From Eublepharis macularius (Eukaryota > Chordata > Lepidosauria > Squamata > Eublepharidae), in contig NC_072807.1 of the NCBI RefSeq assembly GCF_028583425.1, positions 33,671,001-33,735,000 of the forward strand: a stretch of DNA of 64,000 nt, given 5' to 3'. The notes under the pieces are model-generated. The model saw only the letters and a program-made list of their open reading frames with translations, was not told where the DNA came from and did no database searches. This document shows, piece after piece, positions 30,337 to 42,025 of this stretch; positions within the stretch are counted from its first letter, which is position 1; every line of letters begins with the position of its first letter. The translations under genes and the position numbers were made by a program.

Positions 30337-32754
30337 CTCTGAACCTGGAAAGCTCTAAAGCACTTTGGAAACTTCCTCTGGTACAGTCCTGTGTAGAGCG
30401 GTATCAGCGGGCTTAGACTGAAGGAACTGCGTGTAAATACTTTGCCATGGATTGCGTTCCTTAATCCCACCACATATTGGTGCTTCTGGAGTGGGAAATG
30501 AGAAATAATAATTCAGCATTGCAAAGGTATTTCCTGGTCTGTCTGCTTTTAAGATGTTATTTCTGGGCTTTGTCGAATAAGCCAAGTTTGGGTTTATTCT
30601 TTTAAAAAAGCATCCTTCTGTGAAGTTGACAGGAGACCTGGTTGAAAAGGCTTGGATGGGGATCCACGGCTTAGCAAAGGAGGAAAAAATCCGTAATATG
30701 CAAGAGAGAAACCCTTCTCCGAATATAAAAGCATATTTTGGTTTTCCATTTGCTTCCCTCTCGACACAACTTTAGCATCTGCAACAGAGAAGGGCTGTTC
30801 TTAAGTAGGCTGTTAACTAGACCCGATGCTGTGAGACCTGAGTTCAAATCCATACTCTGCTATTGAGGGAATCCTGTAAACTTGTTTAGCGCTGGCTCTG
30901 TCCTCTCAGCCTAACCTACCTCACAGGGTGGGCGTAAGGTGAAAAAAGAGGACTGTCGAGTCACGTACCTGCCCCCCCCCAATCTCATTGCACTTGTGGG
31001 CACTTTGGGGAACTTTTGAGAATGGGGAGTGGGTGCCAGTGCAAAATGGCTGGCATGGAGTACTGGCAGGGGGGGGGCATTGCAAAATGCGGAGAGTTTG
31101 CAAGCTTCTGATGATGGTGGCTGCTTGTTCCGAACAGGCAGTCCCGGCAGACATGAAGGAGATTCCTCTTGGGCTTCTCCGAAGTGCTCGCTGCGCCATT
31201 GAGATGGAGGAAAGCCATGCCTGTCTATTAGCACTGGGGGAAACAAACGGGGGGGGGGCAGGAAACCTGTTGGAGGGCACCTCATTGGGGGATCAGTGAC
31301 CTACATTGTCCTGAGATCCACAAAGGAAGGTGAGATTAAAAAAAAATAATGGGATGGTTAGGAGCTCTGTGAACTTTGAAAGTAATTTATTAAGCTCTCT
31401 ACTGTTACTGGCTGTAATAAATACAGTTCAGGACATCATAATATTGAACATCATGAAAACACTTAGTTGCTTATTATAACTTTCTGTGGATGGAGGAAGT
31501 GGCTCTATGGCTACTGTCCATGTTTCTCTCATCAGGTTTCTGGATTTCTTATCAACCTGACGGATGACTAATGTTTGCCCCCGAGAGCAAAGAATATAGA
31601 TACTTCATTCTACTTGTAGTTCTGGTTATAGGCCTCCCCAGCTGAAACCAAAACAAGCCCCCCCCCCTCCCTGGCAACTGTCATAAATCTTTCACCATGA
31701 ATATTGGGGCCAAGCTAAATGCAGTGCAGGGAAAACTGCGATCTACAATTGGTTCAGCCAGGGAGGGCCCCCCCCCAATTTAAAAGCAAACATTGGGGCT
31801 GTGGCAATGGGGGTGGGGGCTTAAATATTTCCCCTGGTGCTATTTGCCTGATGCAAATCACCCTAGCTGGCTGAGCCGCATCAATTTCTATACCTTGCTG
31901 TGGAGAGCTATTTGCATTGGGGGCGGGGGAGGGGTACAAGGGGATGGTTTAAATTCTCCTTCCCCTATGCCACAAGGCTCAACCAGATTGCCCCCCTTTC
32001 CTTGTATTAAAGCTAAAAAAAGAAACACAACTTGTGGGTGATCCATTTATCTATCAATTGCCATAACACCTAATTTTGGCCCTAAACAGGATTTTCCAGA
32101 GTAAACCTGTCAATGGGTGGAAAGAAAAATAGTAAATGTGCATTCCTTGGAGAATATCTAGGGATGATTAATAAATAACCATAGTGCGGGTGAGAATCTA
32201 AGCAGGCAATATCCTACCCAGTAGGCAGATAATCCCACAGGGCAGTTCTGATATTAACAAGTTTGTGAAAACCTGTTGGATAAAAATACCTTAAGCCATT
32301 TTTATGCTGAGTTGATGCCGCTACGGAGACAGTCAAAATTTGGTACTACTGATAAGCTATACATATTGAAAATATTCCAGCTTTTCTGGACATTTCTCTA
32401 GGGTTTTTTTCAGCAGGAAGTGGGAAGCCGTATATTTCATTGTTGGGGGTGGGGGGTGGGTGGGAAGGTCAGAATTGCATTTGTATTGCAAAGCAAGGAC
32501 AGTCAAATTTTTTCCTATGCTTTAAATTACCTCTTGACTCCCTTTAAGGATCCTGCCTTGTCAATATCATAATAATTCAGGGAGGAGAGGAATATTTCTG
32601 AGAGTGATCTGTGTTTAAAACCAAACTCCTGTGCTTTGAATGGCGATGGCTATGTGTGAAACTAAAGTTAGTTTTTAAAACACAGTTTTTAGATGGGGGG
32701 AATGAGTGGTCCTGGTGTGGGAGGGTATGTGTACCCACTGACCCCCCACCTTGG
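30337..32754. other. SEMA7A intron 1, no feature recognised
   Basis: Many G runs (about 31070, 31250, 32440) and C runs. The segment 31705-32085 begins GGGGCCAAGCTAAATGCAGT and ends TTTTGGCCCTAAAC, so it may be a worn MITE. No exon could be supported: open frames here lack splice context. Confidence 0.4.
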
Positions 32755-32940
32755 CTAAAGCACATGCTTTATACGCAGGGGGTCCCAAGTGTAATCCCCA
32801 CAACCTCCGGTTAAGGATCTCTGGCACCAAGCATCGGAGAAAGTGCTGTTCACTGTCTAAGCCCCCAGAGAGAGACCACCAGTCTGGGAAGCCCCTATAG
32901 AGATGGTCTGTGCATTAGGTGGCTTCATACCTTCAAAAGA
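32755..32940 (+). mobile_element. tRNA SINE (GAGCATCTG family), decayed
   Basis: CACATGCTTTATACGCAGGG, GGTCCCAAGTGTAATCCCC and CATTAGGTGGCTTCATAC in family order. Confidence 0.6.
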
Positions 32941-33216
32941 GGAGCTGAAATGCAAGAAAGGGTATATTGTATCTTGCAAAAACGTGCACAAACTTCATCC
33001 GGAAGGTAATCTTTCTATGATCCTAAATGTAAAAACTGTCAGATACCATTTTGCTCCGCCTGTTTAAAATCTGCCTGGGACAATCCAGAGGTGCCAGAAC
33101 CCTGCCAGAAAAGCTAGCCGGCTACCCTACTGGATGAGAAAAGATAACAATATCTTTCCCTTGTGGGGCAAATGGGGAGGGGGTGGATCTAGACAAGATG
33201 GGAGCAGGGAGACTTA

Positions 33217-33316
33217 GGGCCAAACTAGAAGTGACGAAGTACACTTGAATGGCAAATGAACAGACTGTCACATGTATTCCTCCCTGTTCACTTGCGCTCC
33301 ACTTCTAGCTTGGCCC
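33217..33316. mobile_element. palindromic PIF/Harbinger-like MITE, 100 bp
   Basis: GGGCCAAACTAGAAGTGACG to CTTCTAGCTTGGCCC with a perfect TTA duplication (33214-33216, 33317-33319). Confidence 0.82.
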
Positions 33317-33734
33317 TTAAACACTCCTTCAAAGTTTTGTCTCTGCAAATGACTTAGCAGCACCAGCAGGTTGCATTTTATTTTTTAAAAAACTTCAAGG
33401 GACCCAATTGAAGGTCTTCCTCCAAAAGTATAGATTAGCTTAAGGCAGAATATGAGCTCAGTATGGTTTTCTTTTCTTTTTTAATTCAGGGAAGTACTAT
33501 TGGGCAACACAGGCTTTGAGACACCGTAATAGCAACATATGATTTTTATATCCCATAATTTATTCTCTCTACTTATCATCTGCAGTGGTTATCTTTATGT
33601 GACTTGCAACAGACAGGTCCATACGGCTGTTTGCAACTCCTTGCCCTGCTATGTGGATGTCTTTTTAGGCCCTTGACATCACTGGGCTTAAAAGGGTATA
33701 ACTCTGTTTAGGATAGTTTCCGGTGGGTACCTGC
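33317..33734. other. intron, nothing firm
   Basis: The stretch around 33675-33722 (CACTGGGCTTAAAAGGGTAT, ACTCTGTTTAGGAT) looks like one arm of the 39349-type MITE. Confidence 0.4.
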
Positions 33735-33915
33735 TGTGCTAGAAGAGCAAGATTTGGGTCCCATAGCACCTTCTTACTAGATTTCCAGGGTATGAGCTTT
33801 TGAGAGTCAGAGATCCTTTTGTGTGATAGAATGAAGGGAGCTTTGACTCTCAAAAACTCACGCCTTGGAAATCTAGTTGGTCCTTAAGGTGCTACTGGAC
33901 CCAAATCTTCCTGTT
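33735..33915. mobile_element. Penelope-like fold-back repeat
   Basis: AAGATTTGGGTCCCATAGCA on the left pairs with GGTGCTACTGGACCCAAATC on the right, arms of about 80 bp. Confidence 0.7.
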
Positions 33916-33968
33916 TAGGATGGCCCTGTTGGCTAGCTCCCTATGCAACGTGGAGATGTTTCCAGAGC

Positions 33969-34218
33969 CAGTTTGGTGTAATGGTTAAGAGCGGCAGGAC
34001 TCTAATCTAGAGAACCGGGTTTGATTCCCCACTCCTCCACTTGAAGCCAGCTGGGTGACCTTGGGTCAGTCACAGCTCTTCCAAAGCTCTCTCAGCCCCA
34101 CCCACCTCACAGGGTGATTGTTGTGGAGATAATAATGGCATACTTTGTAAACTGCTCTGAGTGGGCGTTAAGTTGTTCTGAAGGGCGGTATATAAATTGA
34201 ATGTTGTTGCTGCTGTTT
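33969..34218 (+). mobile_element. tRNA SINE (GTTTGGTGTAGTGG family)
   Basis: Complete order from GTTTGGTGTAATGGTTAAGA to GGCGGTATATAAATTGAATG and a GTT/GCT tail. Confidence 0.85.
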
Positions 34219-34782
34219 TATTTCTGTAGTTGTCTAGGGGCGAGGAAGAAAGGCAAAGCCCAGGATTTGAGGCAATTATGAGCACACAGATGTGTTAGCT
34301 GGTGGAAGCATGTTTTGGGGTTGTTGTTTAATGCTGCTTTTCTTTTGTCTTTCAAGAAATCACTTGCATTTACAGAAAGGCTTTCCCCTCTCCTCCTCTT
34401 CCCGTTCCTCTGTTCCTTCAGGACTCTCAAAATAGTTCAAGCGCTTCATCAGGCTTTGTGGGTTGTTGGTGGCAAGAAAATGGATGGAAGATGAGGCTTA
34501 GGTGGAGACTGATGGGAAGAACAGGCTGCTCCTTGGAAGCAGATCAGAATTTTGTACTGATTGTCTAGAACTGGCCAGCTCTATCCCTACTTCCGCAGCA
34601 CTGAGTGTTCCTACAATATAGCTCTTTTGGAACAGTTTGCTAGGATTCAGGGAGATGGGTGGACCTCCCCCAGGGCTCTGATGTGCAGATTTATCCTCTC
34701 CCTTTGGCATCCACAAATAGCCTACCGTAAATCCCGCTTCCCCCAAACAATTAATATAGATTTGGCATAGGTGATGGAGTGT
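34219..34782. other. SEMA7A intron 1, nothing recognised
   Basis: No repeat or exon supported. Confidence 0.45.
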
Positions 34783-35010
34783 CCTGACCTGGAAGGCCAG
34801 GTGAGCCTGATCTCGTCAGATCTCAGATGCTAAGCAGGGTTGGCAGGGTCAGTAATTGGATGGGAGACCTCCAATGAAGGCCAGAGTTGCTATGTAGAGC
34901 CAGACAATGGCAAAACACCTCTGTTAGTCTCCTGCCATGGAAACCATGCCAGGGGTCACCAGACTTGCCTGCTTGTCAGCTATGACTGGAGGGCACTCTC
35001 CACCACCAGT
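34783..35010 (+). mobile_element. 5S rRNA-derived SINE
   Basis: CCTGACCTGGAAGGCCAGGT, GATGCTAAGCAGGGTTGGC, TAATTGGATGGGAGACCTCC, then the LINE-type tail GTCAGCTATGACTGGAGGGC. Confidence 0.82.
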
Positions 35011-35142
35011 TGATAGAGTGTTGGACTAGATCCCATGGTCTGTGTGGCTTGCTTCTTAGTCTTCTTTCTTGCCCAGGGTGGGGAAGAGGGAAGTTAGTGG
35101 GACTGCTTGGTTTATGATCTGAGCAGAGGACTGGAGTGTAGC

Positions 35143-35276
35143 CAGTTTGGTGTAGTCATTAAGAGCGTGGGACTCTAATCTGGAGAACCGGCTTTGATTC
35201 CTCCACTTGAAGCCAGCTGGATGACCTTGGGTCAGTCACAGCTTCTAGGGGCTCTCTCAGCCCCACCCACCTCACA
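35143..35276 (+). mobile_element. tRNA SINE (GTTTGGTGTAG family), 3'-truncated
   Basis: Starts GTTTGGTGTAGTCATTAAGA and stops at CCCACCCACCTCACAG, where a second SINE begins. Confidence 0.75.
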
Positions 35277-35420
35277 GTGGGTTTGAATCCCCACTTCTAC
35301 CATGGAAATATGCTGGGTGACCTTGGTCTTAAGCCTGACCTACCTCACAGGGTTTCTGTTGTGAGAAAACGGAGGACAGGAAAATGATGTTGTAAGATGC
35401 TTTGAGTTCGAAATGCACAT
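35277..35420 (+). mobile_element. CORE/MIR-like SINE, 5'-truncated
   Basis: GGTTTGAATCCCCACTTCTA, GACCTTGGTCTTAAGCCTGA and TGTTGTAAGATGCTTTGAG. It may be a chimaera made by recombination or template switching with the preceding SINE, because the join falls at a CTCACAG shared by both. Confidence 0.65.
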
Positions 35421-36529
35421 AGTATATGGGGAAATTGGAGGGGGGTTACAGCCATAGCTTGTCTGGGAAGGATCTGCTAAGAAACAAAAGCAAAAAACCC
35501 CCACTAAAAATGCAGAATTTCATAATCCCCACTTCTGCTTTGAGGCTTCCATGAGGGAAACATAAACCCGACATCCAATTCTTCCTTGGAACTCTAAAAA
35601 ATAGAACATCCCACTGGCTGAGGATGCTGTTATCAGTAGAAGTTCAGTAGAAGTCCAGAAGTGCAGGGTTTTTTTTTTAAAAAAAAAAAAACTTTTTCCT
35701 TTATACCTTGTTCCCTACTAAAAATCACTCCCCTCCACTGCTTTTATGCCTGCATGTAAAAAGATAACCCACAGCCATGTTTTTCCCCCAACAGGGGTAA
35801 AAGTGGTTCAGCAAAAGATAGTGGTGAGAGTTAATTAAGGCTCTTCTCCCCACGCCAATCTCCCGTTTTAATCTCTGCGGGTGATCATTACTTCCATTTC
35901 CTGGCAGCTGTAGCTTGGGAACTTCCTGTTAAGCTTTTGTAAAACTTCGTCCAGACCCCATAATAAGTTATCTGATGGATGGCTATCTGAAAATGATAAC
36001 TGGCAGCCCCCAGAGGAGTAAAAATGTCTTCTCCTCTCGTTTATCTCATGTGAAACCTCAAACTGTTTGTTTCTTGGTATCTTCAGATTAGTTACAAATA
36101 AATGGCAGTTTCAAGTAGTGCTTAGGAAAACCAAACACCCAGATAATCCAAACTCTGGACTTGTTCAACTGGCCTGTTAAATATCTGTTTGTGGCTTCAG
36201 GGGCTGACACCAAATACCTTAATCTTGATCCGAGTGACATTTTTTTGCTGTGCCCCTTTCTTGTGGCCCAATAGTTTCTCTGAGGCGTGAACACCTGTCT
36301 GCTTTGCACAGATGGCAACAGAGCTGTGTGATCAACACAAAACAAGATGGATAGCTTTAAAAAACAACAAAACCAATTCCAAAAAGTGGCTGATGGAGCC
36401 AATGTGGTGGAGTGTTTAAAGTGTCAGACTAAAATCGGAGTCTTATCGCATCTTTTTGGAAACAAGTTCACCAAAATATTTTGTAAATTACAGGCGTAAA
36501 GTTAAATTTTCTTCCGGAGGTTTTTCTGT
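35421..36529. other. SEMA7A intron 1, nothing recognised
   Basis: Contains a T(10)A(12) self-complementary run at about 35671-35692 and no supported feature. Confidence 0.45.
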
Positions 36530-36934
36530 TGGAATATCAAAACCCCTTAATAGAAAATAAGTAACATGACAAGAAAATCTCTATTCTACTTTCTACAGCA
36601 AGAAATACTGTTGCCACTTATTGGAAAAAAACCTTATCACCCCCTATTGATGCTCGGATGGGTCGCATATGGTCTTATTTTGTTATGGAAAAGATTACTG
36701 TAGGTACTACACAACCATACTCTGAGAAAGCCCACAAAAATTTTGTGGCAATATGGGGCCCACTGGTGCCATTTTTTGGCTGAACAGGATTTTGTTCTGG
36801 ACAATCCAATTTACAAAGATATGATCCTTTTTTAAGGATTTTTTTTCTGTAGATGGTTGATTGCTTTGTCTACTTGTCAACTTGTATTTGGATTGCCTTG
36901 TGGGTTGAATTATTTTAATTTAAAAAAAAAAAAC
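36530..36934 (+). mobile_element. L1 LINE, 3' end of ORF2 and tail
   Basis: Short frames read VATYWKKTLSPPIDARMGRI-like residues and EKITVGTTQPYSEKAHKNF-like residues, the family order near the C terminus of L1 ORF2p. An A run closes it at about 36922-36934. Old copy with frame breaks. Confidence 0.6.
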
Positions 36935-36935
36935 G

Positions 36936-37020
36936 ACTAAGATTTGAGTACAGAAGCACCTTAGAGACCAATTAGATTTCCATGGTATGAGCTTTTGAGA
37001 CTCAAAGCTCACTTTGTCAG
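36936..37020 (-). mobile_element. Penelope-like short repeat, single arm
   Basis: AAGATTTGAGTACAGAAGCA, CCTTAGAGACCAATTAGATT, TGAGCTTTTGAGACTC. Confidence 0.6.
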
Positions 37021-37029
37021 GCTAAGAAC

Positions 37030-37205
37030 TGAAAGCCCCAGGTTCGAATCCCCACTAAGCTTGCTGGGAGACCTTGGGACAGTCACTCTCTCAGCTTAAT
37101 CTACCTTCCAGGGTTGTCGAGAGGATAAAAATAGAGGGAAAGGATGTTGTAAGCTACTTTGGGTCCCCATTGGGGAGGGAAAATGAGGCACAGATATCTA
37201 AATAA
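37030..37205 (+). mobile_element. CORE/MIR-like SINE, 5'-truncated
   Basis: GGTTCGAATCCCCACTAAGC, GGGTTGTCGAGAGGATAAAA, TTTGGGTCCCCATTGGGGAG. Confidence 0.75.
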
Positions 37206-37424
37206 AACCCCCAAGTTAAATAATTGTTGTCAGGAATCATGCTTATAAATAGCTCTGTTTTTTGTGCTTGGCAGCTGTTCTCCTGTGCAATATAGAGATC
37301 TAGTTTGGAGCCATCAATCTATAGTGACCCCTACCTGGTGGAACCACCCACCTGAGGCATGCTAAAAATGGGAGGCAGCATAAGGCAGAATTATTTCAGA
37401 GTGTGTTATTCTGATGACCCATAT

Positions 37425-37868
37425 GGTGGTGAAGAGTGCTGTCAAGTCATAGCTGACTTGTGGCGAGCCCAGGTGGGGTTTTCATGGCAAGAGACTAATA
37501 GAGGTGATTTGCCATTGCTTGCCTCTGCAATAGGGTTGCCAGCCTCCAGGTAGTGGCTGGAGATCTCCCGGAATTACAACTGGTCTCCAGACCACAGAGA
37601 ACAGTTCCCCTGGAGAAAATGGCTACTTTGAGGGGTGGATTCTATGGAATTATGCCATGCCAAGGTCCTTTCCCTCTCCAAACCCCACTTTCTCCAGGTT
37701 TCACCCCTCCCCCCCAGATCTCCAGGAATTTCCCAACTTGGAGCTGGCAACCCTACTCTGCAACCCTGATCTTCCCTGGAGGTGTCCCATCCAATTACTA
37801 ACCAAGGCCGACCCTGCTTAGCTTCTGAGGTTTGACAAGCTCAGGCTTGCCTGGGCTGTCCAGGTCTG
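37425..37868 (-). mobile_element. 5S rRNA-derived SINE split by a hAT MITE
   Basis: The minus strand reads the 5S head (AAGCTAAGCAGGGTCGGCCT, TAGTAATTGGATGGGACACC) near 37780-37860. The LINE-type tail reaches about 37425. A hAT MITE at 37531-37755 splits it. Confidence 0.82.
37531..37755. mobile_element. hAT MITE (TAGGGTTGCC family), complete, nested
   Basis: Complete 225-bp element, TAGGGTTGCCAGCC to GCTGGCAACCCTA, with a perfect 8-bp duplication CTCTGCAA (37523-37530, 37756-37763). This is the best reference copy of the family in the window, and it fixes the terminal sequence and the hAT assignment. Confidence 0.92.
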
Positions 37869-39348
37869 GGCGATGACCCATGTAGAAGGCTGAGAATTCT
37901 GGGCTTGGTTTGATGTTAGTATTTGAGTTATGCAGTTTTGTTCTCTTTGCTCCAAATGCTTCTATTGAACTGTTACATAACTATAACCTGCTTTGAGTCT
38001 TTTGCCGGAGAAAGGCACTCTAAAAATGTCGTAAATAAACAAATCATCGCAGGGCGAAGATGGAGGAGAGCTGGGTTGGAACGAAGTTCCAGGAAGACCA
38101 AAGTGGGGGAAGCTGGACAGAAAATGATAGGTTCTTCCTTCAGTGCAGAGGCGGATGGGCTATTCAGGCCAGCGGGAAAAGTCCCGGTGTGAAAGATTCC
38201 CTCTTTGGTGCAGGGGCTTCTCCAATGTTGTTCTTATCGCTGTGAACTTCCCTGAAGAAGCTTGAGTCTCCCCCCTCCCACAAGCAATGTTTTTGTTCCA
38301 CAACTATTATTGCTTCTCCTTCCAGACCTGCAGACTTCTTTCTTGCTGGCTAAGGGGAAGCGCCAGTTCCTCAAATGTAGTCACCGGTTCCTCGGCAGAC
38401 TTCTGTCCTAAGGTCCTGCACTGAATAATCTTTGGCAGAATTCCATGGTTACGGTATGATCCTAGATCTCTGTGCTGCAGGAGAACTGTGCTCCTTGGAT
38501 CCTGTCAACATAGATGTATGGAAATGATTCAAACAACCTAGATGTCAATGACCTTTGGTGGTATGTGTCGGGGACAACTGGCTCAGTATCCCAATTGCCG
38601 TATTGGGCTGGATCAAGGTAGACGACAGTTTCTTCCATACTTTCCCCAGGATCCAGCATGGCTGCCCCTCCATATTTGGGGCAGGCAGCCTATGTATGGA
38701 AAGAATTCCCTCCTGGACCTTCCTCCACAGCCTGGATCCAAGCTGGTAGTGACTGAACAGGAGGTGCGCATATGCCGTTACCTTTTCCCATTCTGCAAAT
38801 CCCGCCACTCGCTGGCTTGGTGCCCCAAGCGGCTGTTCGGGCGCGAAACCGTTTCTGCTGCCGTATCTTCATTTGACTGCGTGACCCGAACTTCGCTATT
38901 ATTTAACCAGTTCTTAATGCTGCTTTTTCCATTTCGAAACAAGCTCCCAAGGCAGAGAGTGATTCAGATAGATGCTAAAAATACACTAAAAAGTGAAAAC
39001 TCTACGTAAAATGTGAATGCAGCTGACTTGCATGACAAAGCTTTTTTTAAAAAACTGCTGAGCTTGCAAAAAGGCCCTGTCTGTGCTTGAGCTGAGCTGG
39101 CAGTGTCGATTCTTTAAATAAATAGGTCCATAGTGGTGCTGAATCATCTATGATTTATTTGGACGTCTTCTGGTAGAAAGATAAAACTTCTGCATTTCCA
39201 ATGAGTCTGGCTTTCTTTCCTTCTGATTCAGGGCTAACTCTCCTGGTCAGATTTCTGCTTGTTTTATTCAGACAGTGGAAGTAGTGGTTATCGTAATTCG
39301 CAGTGCAGGGGGCAAACTCAAGGTGAATCTGTCAGTACGTCATTTATA
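37869..39348. other. SEMA7A intron 1, no feature recognised
   Basis: A 155-codon open frame on + at 38542-39009 was inspected and has no recognisable domain. See rejected items. Confidence 0.45.
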
Positions 39349-39433
39349 GCGCAATCCTAAGCAGAGTTACCCCAGTCTCAGCCGATTGAAATCAATGGTC
39401 TTAGACTGGCATAACTCTGTTAGGGATTGCACC
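39349..39433. mobile_element. short palindromic MITE
   Basis: GCAATCCTAAGCAGAGTTAC on one arm and TAACTCTGTTAGGGATTGC on the other around CCGATTGAAATCAATGG. The family is widespread in squamates. The superfamily is not clear from this copy. Confidence 0.75.
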
Positions 39434-40622
39434 ATCTGTGAGTCAAATTCAGGCTTTGAAAACCTGTACTTGCCTCGGAATTCTAAGCTGGGAGGAAGAT
39501 TTTGTAGGAGACAAACTGTACGTGGGGGAGCTATGTGCTTGGACTTTCTTTTCTTCCACCCACCAATTATTTCTTGCTCCTTCTGCCATATTTTTTTAAA
39601 ACTTGGAACCTGTTCTCTTATGCTTCTCTCTTCTAATTTGGGTTCCAAGCCTAGAACTAAGCTTAGGAGAGAAGAAAAACAGCCAGAGTGGGGAGTAAAG
39701 GGTAAAAATAGTTGGGAGGAAACATTAGGCACCCCCTTCTAACTACCAGTTCCCCAGTGGGAAACAAAACTTTGTTTTAAAAGACATACCCTCCTCCTTT
39801 AAAACACTACCTACACACCAGTTTTGGTTAGCAATTCCAGGTGGAAGTTGAAGAATTCAGCGTCCTGTCTTTGCATAGCCACCGGGCAAATTGTGGCTGC
39901 ACAAAGTATGCAGTTTTATGGCTGGAATGAGATTTCGCTGTCAGCGGCCTCCAGCTAAACTTTTGCCCTGTCCTCTGAGACCTTTAATATTAGAATTCTG
40001 AATTTTAAAAAATGAGTAGGTGGGGGGAGCCAGACTAGAAATGCAAAAGGGTCAGTTGGGTGTTATGATCCCCAAGAGGCAGTGAGCTTTGAACTGAATG
40101 GTTCATTGGACGAGGACTTCCAAGGCCTGGGAAGCTGCCAATTGTAGAACACAACACACAACCCAAGGCTGAAAGAAACTGAAATACGACAATGCGTCAA
40201 CTCTGTTCCCACAAAGATAATGGGGTACTTTGTTTTGCAGCTCTGCTCAGCCGTTTGGCCTTGGACGTTCACTCCTCCATATTCAAAATCCTTCTCTGTA
40301 ACACAATAAAAAATACTGTTTGACTGTACAAAATGCTATCTGACTTCCTGCAGAGGTCACAGACCTGGATTGGTTTAGTTCAGCGGCGCCTTCTTTTCTG
40401 GAGTTTGATGCAAAAAGAGTAAAATGCTTAAAAATAACAAATAAAATGTTCTTCCCAGCAGGCGGGGGAATATTCATCAGGATGTTGGACAGTTCCATTC
40501 AATTGTTTAAAAGGAGCACTGTTTTGAGTTTCGCCTCTTTTTCCTGTTCGCTTTCTCTCCAGCTCAGACCTGCAGGTTTTGGGAACGGTTCCAGGGTTGA
40601 TCTGGGATTTAACAAATGTCTG
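39434..40622. other. SEMA7A intron 1, nothing recognised
   Basis: No supported feature. Confidence 0.45.
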
Positions 40623-40688
40623 CACTTGCCTTAAAGCAAAACGTGCCTGCTATCAATTTTCAGTCCACTTGCCTTAAAGCAAAACGTG
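40623..40688. repeat. 23-bp direct repeat with templated filler
   Basis: CACTTGCCTTAAAGC... (23 bp) occurs exactly at 40623-40645 and 40666-40688. The 20-bp filler 40646-40665 plus adjoining bases (40647-40668, 22 nt) recurs exactly at 43865-43886. Confidence 0.85.
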
Positions 40689-40834
40689 TCTTAAAGTGGG
40701 AATTAAACTCTTGAAGTTTCCCCCCTGTTGAACTACAATTCCCAAAGTTCCTTGTTGCTTTCATGAGGGTTCTGTAAGCTCCACTGGCCTGCAGATCTCC
40801 TCTCTGATGTGCAGCCAGGCAGAAAAATCCAGGT

Positions 40835-41249
40835 CAGGAGTCCCCAACCTTTTTAAGCCTGCAGGTGCCTTTGGAATTCTTACTGTGCAACTGCAAAATG
40901 GCCATTACAGGAGGTGAAGCCAACTGCAAAATGCCCGGGAGCATTGAGCGTAATTCCAAAAGTAACTCTTTAACATTTCAGGAACAAGCTCTATTGAAAA
41001 GGATGCTTTTTAAAATGGACATACTGTTTTTAAAATATTTTCTTGCATATTCAGAGCTTACCTTCATTCACTCAGGGAAGATGGTTATGCTATGCCGGGA
41101 GCTGCTCCCAAAGCAATGTTTTAAAGAATATGCTCAGCCAAGCAAAAGCCCCATCTGGCCCCACCCACTTCTTTAAAGCACTTGTTGGGTGAAAGGAAAG
41201 ATTTCACTGGGTGCCACGGAGCCCATGGGCACCATGTTGGGGACCCCTG
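40835..41249. mobile_element. hAT MITE (CAGGGGTCCCCAAC family)
   Basis: The ends CAGGAGTCCCCAACC and GTTGGGGACCCCTG are inverted repeats. The flanks ATCCAGGT/ATCCAGGG match at 7 of 8 bases. It is 415 bp long with no coding capacity. A second, partial copy lies at 51875-52005. Confidence 0.85.
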
Positions 41250-41321
41250 ATCCAGGGGTTCTTAAATATACCAAAAGACTGCTTAGTGTTTAAGACTTTC
41301 GTATGATGACCAAAGTTATCC

Positions 41322-41982
41322 TTTTTTTTTTTTATAAATTTTTTTATTTTTCATAACTACAAAACACTACACCAGACTATCACAAGGAAAGGGAAAGGAC
41401 AAAGGGGGGTGGAAAAAGAAAAAGGGGGGGGGGAATGAACTACAAACACTAAACACTACACTTCAATGTTTCCCTTCATACTGTCATAATACAAAAATAG
41501 CTCCATAGAATAATGATGGAGTGGTTAATCATACAGAAAATAAACATTTCAAATTCTGATTAAACTTTCCTCCCCCTTCTAGGTCCCGGACGCAATTCTC
41601 TCTGTGCAACTGCTGTTGCGATGCTCTCCTCCTCCCCCCCCCCCCTCCGGCTCCTCCTTTTCTTCGTTCTTGGTGCAGCAGAGTTCTGGGTTTTTATTCT
41701 CAAAATCCTTTAGTTGATCTTCTGATAATATCTTATAGGCCTGATCTTTATATCTGAACCATATTCCTTCCGGGAATAACCATTTGTACTTTATTCCATG
41801 GTCCCTCAGAAGAGCTGCAAACTTTTTATATTTAAAACGCCGTTTCCGGACTAGAAATGGAACGTCCTTCAAAATCTTGACTTTCAAACCCATAAAGTCC
41901 AAATCCGCATTGTATGAGTTATATAGGATGGTGTCCCGAATCTTTTTAGTTGAAAAGTCAATAATGATCTCACGAGGCAACG
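41322..41982 (-). mobile_element. L1-derived insertion with ORF1 end, 3' UTR and tail but no ORF2
   Basis: A perfect 15-bp target-site duplication TGACCAAAGTTATCC (41307-41321, 41983-41997) bounds one insertion. On the minus strand an uninterrupted frame to 41579 reads LPREIIIDFSTKKIRDTILY, LKDVPFLVRKRRFKYKKFAA and GIWFRYKDQAYKI, the C-terminal domain of L1 ORF1p. The stop is followed by about 260 bp with a polypyrimidine block, then AAAAATAAAAAAATTTATAA and a poly(A) end at 41322. The layout resembles HAL1 (half-L1) elements known in mammals. Confidence 0.8.
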
Positions 41983-41997
41983 TGACCAAAGTTATCC

Positions 41998-42025
41998 TGA
42001 CTGATGCTGGCCTATACATGGGCAA
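41998..42025. other. spacer between two insertions
   Basis: Short unique DNA between the L1 target-site copy and the next SINE. Confidence 0.5.

Noticed and set aside
31705-32085. Possible further MITE with GGGGCCAAGCTAAA and TTTTGGCCCT ends
   Set aside because: End similarity is short, no duplication is visible, and the interior does not fold. Kept only as a remark in the intron entry.
38542-39009. 155-codon open frame on + in SEMA7A intron 1
   Set aside because: No recognisable domain, no splice or promoter context, and frames on the other strand are of similar quality. Treated as chance.
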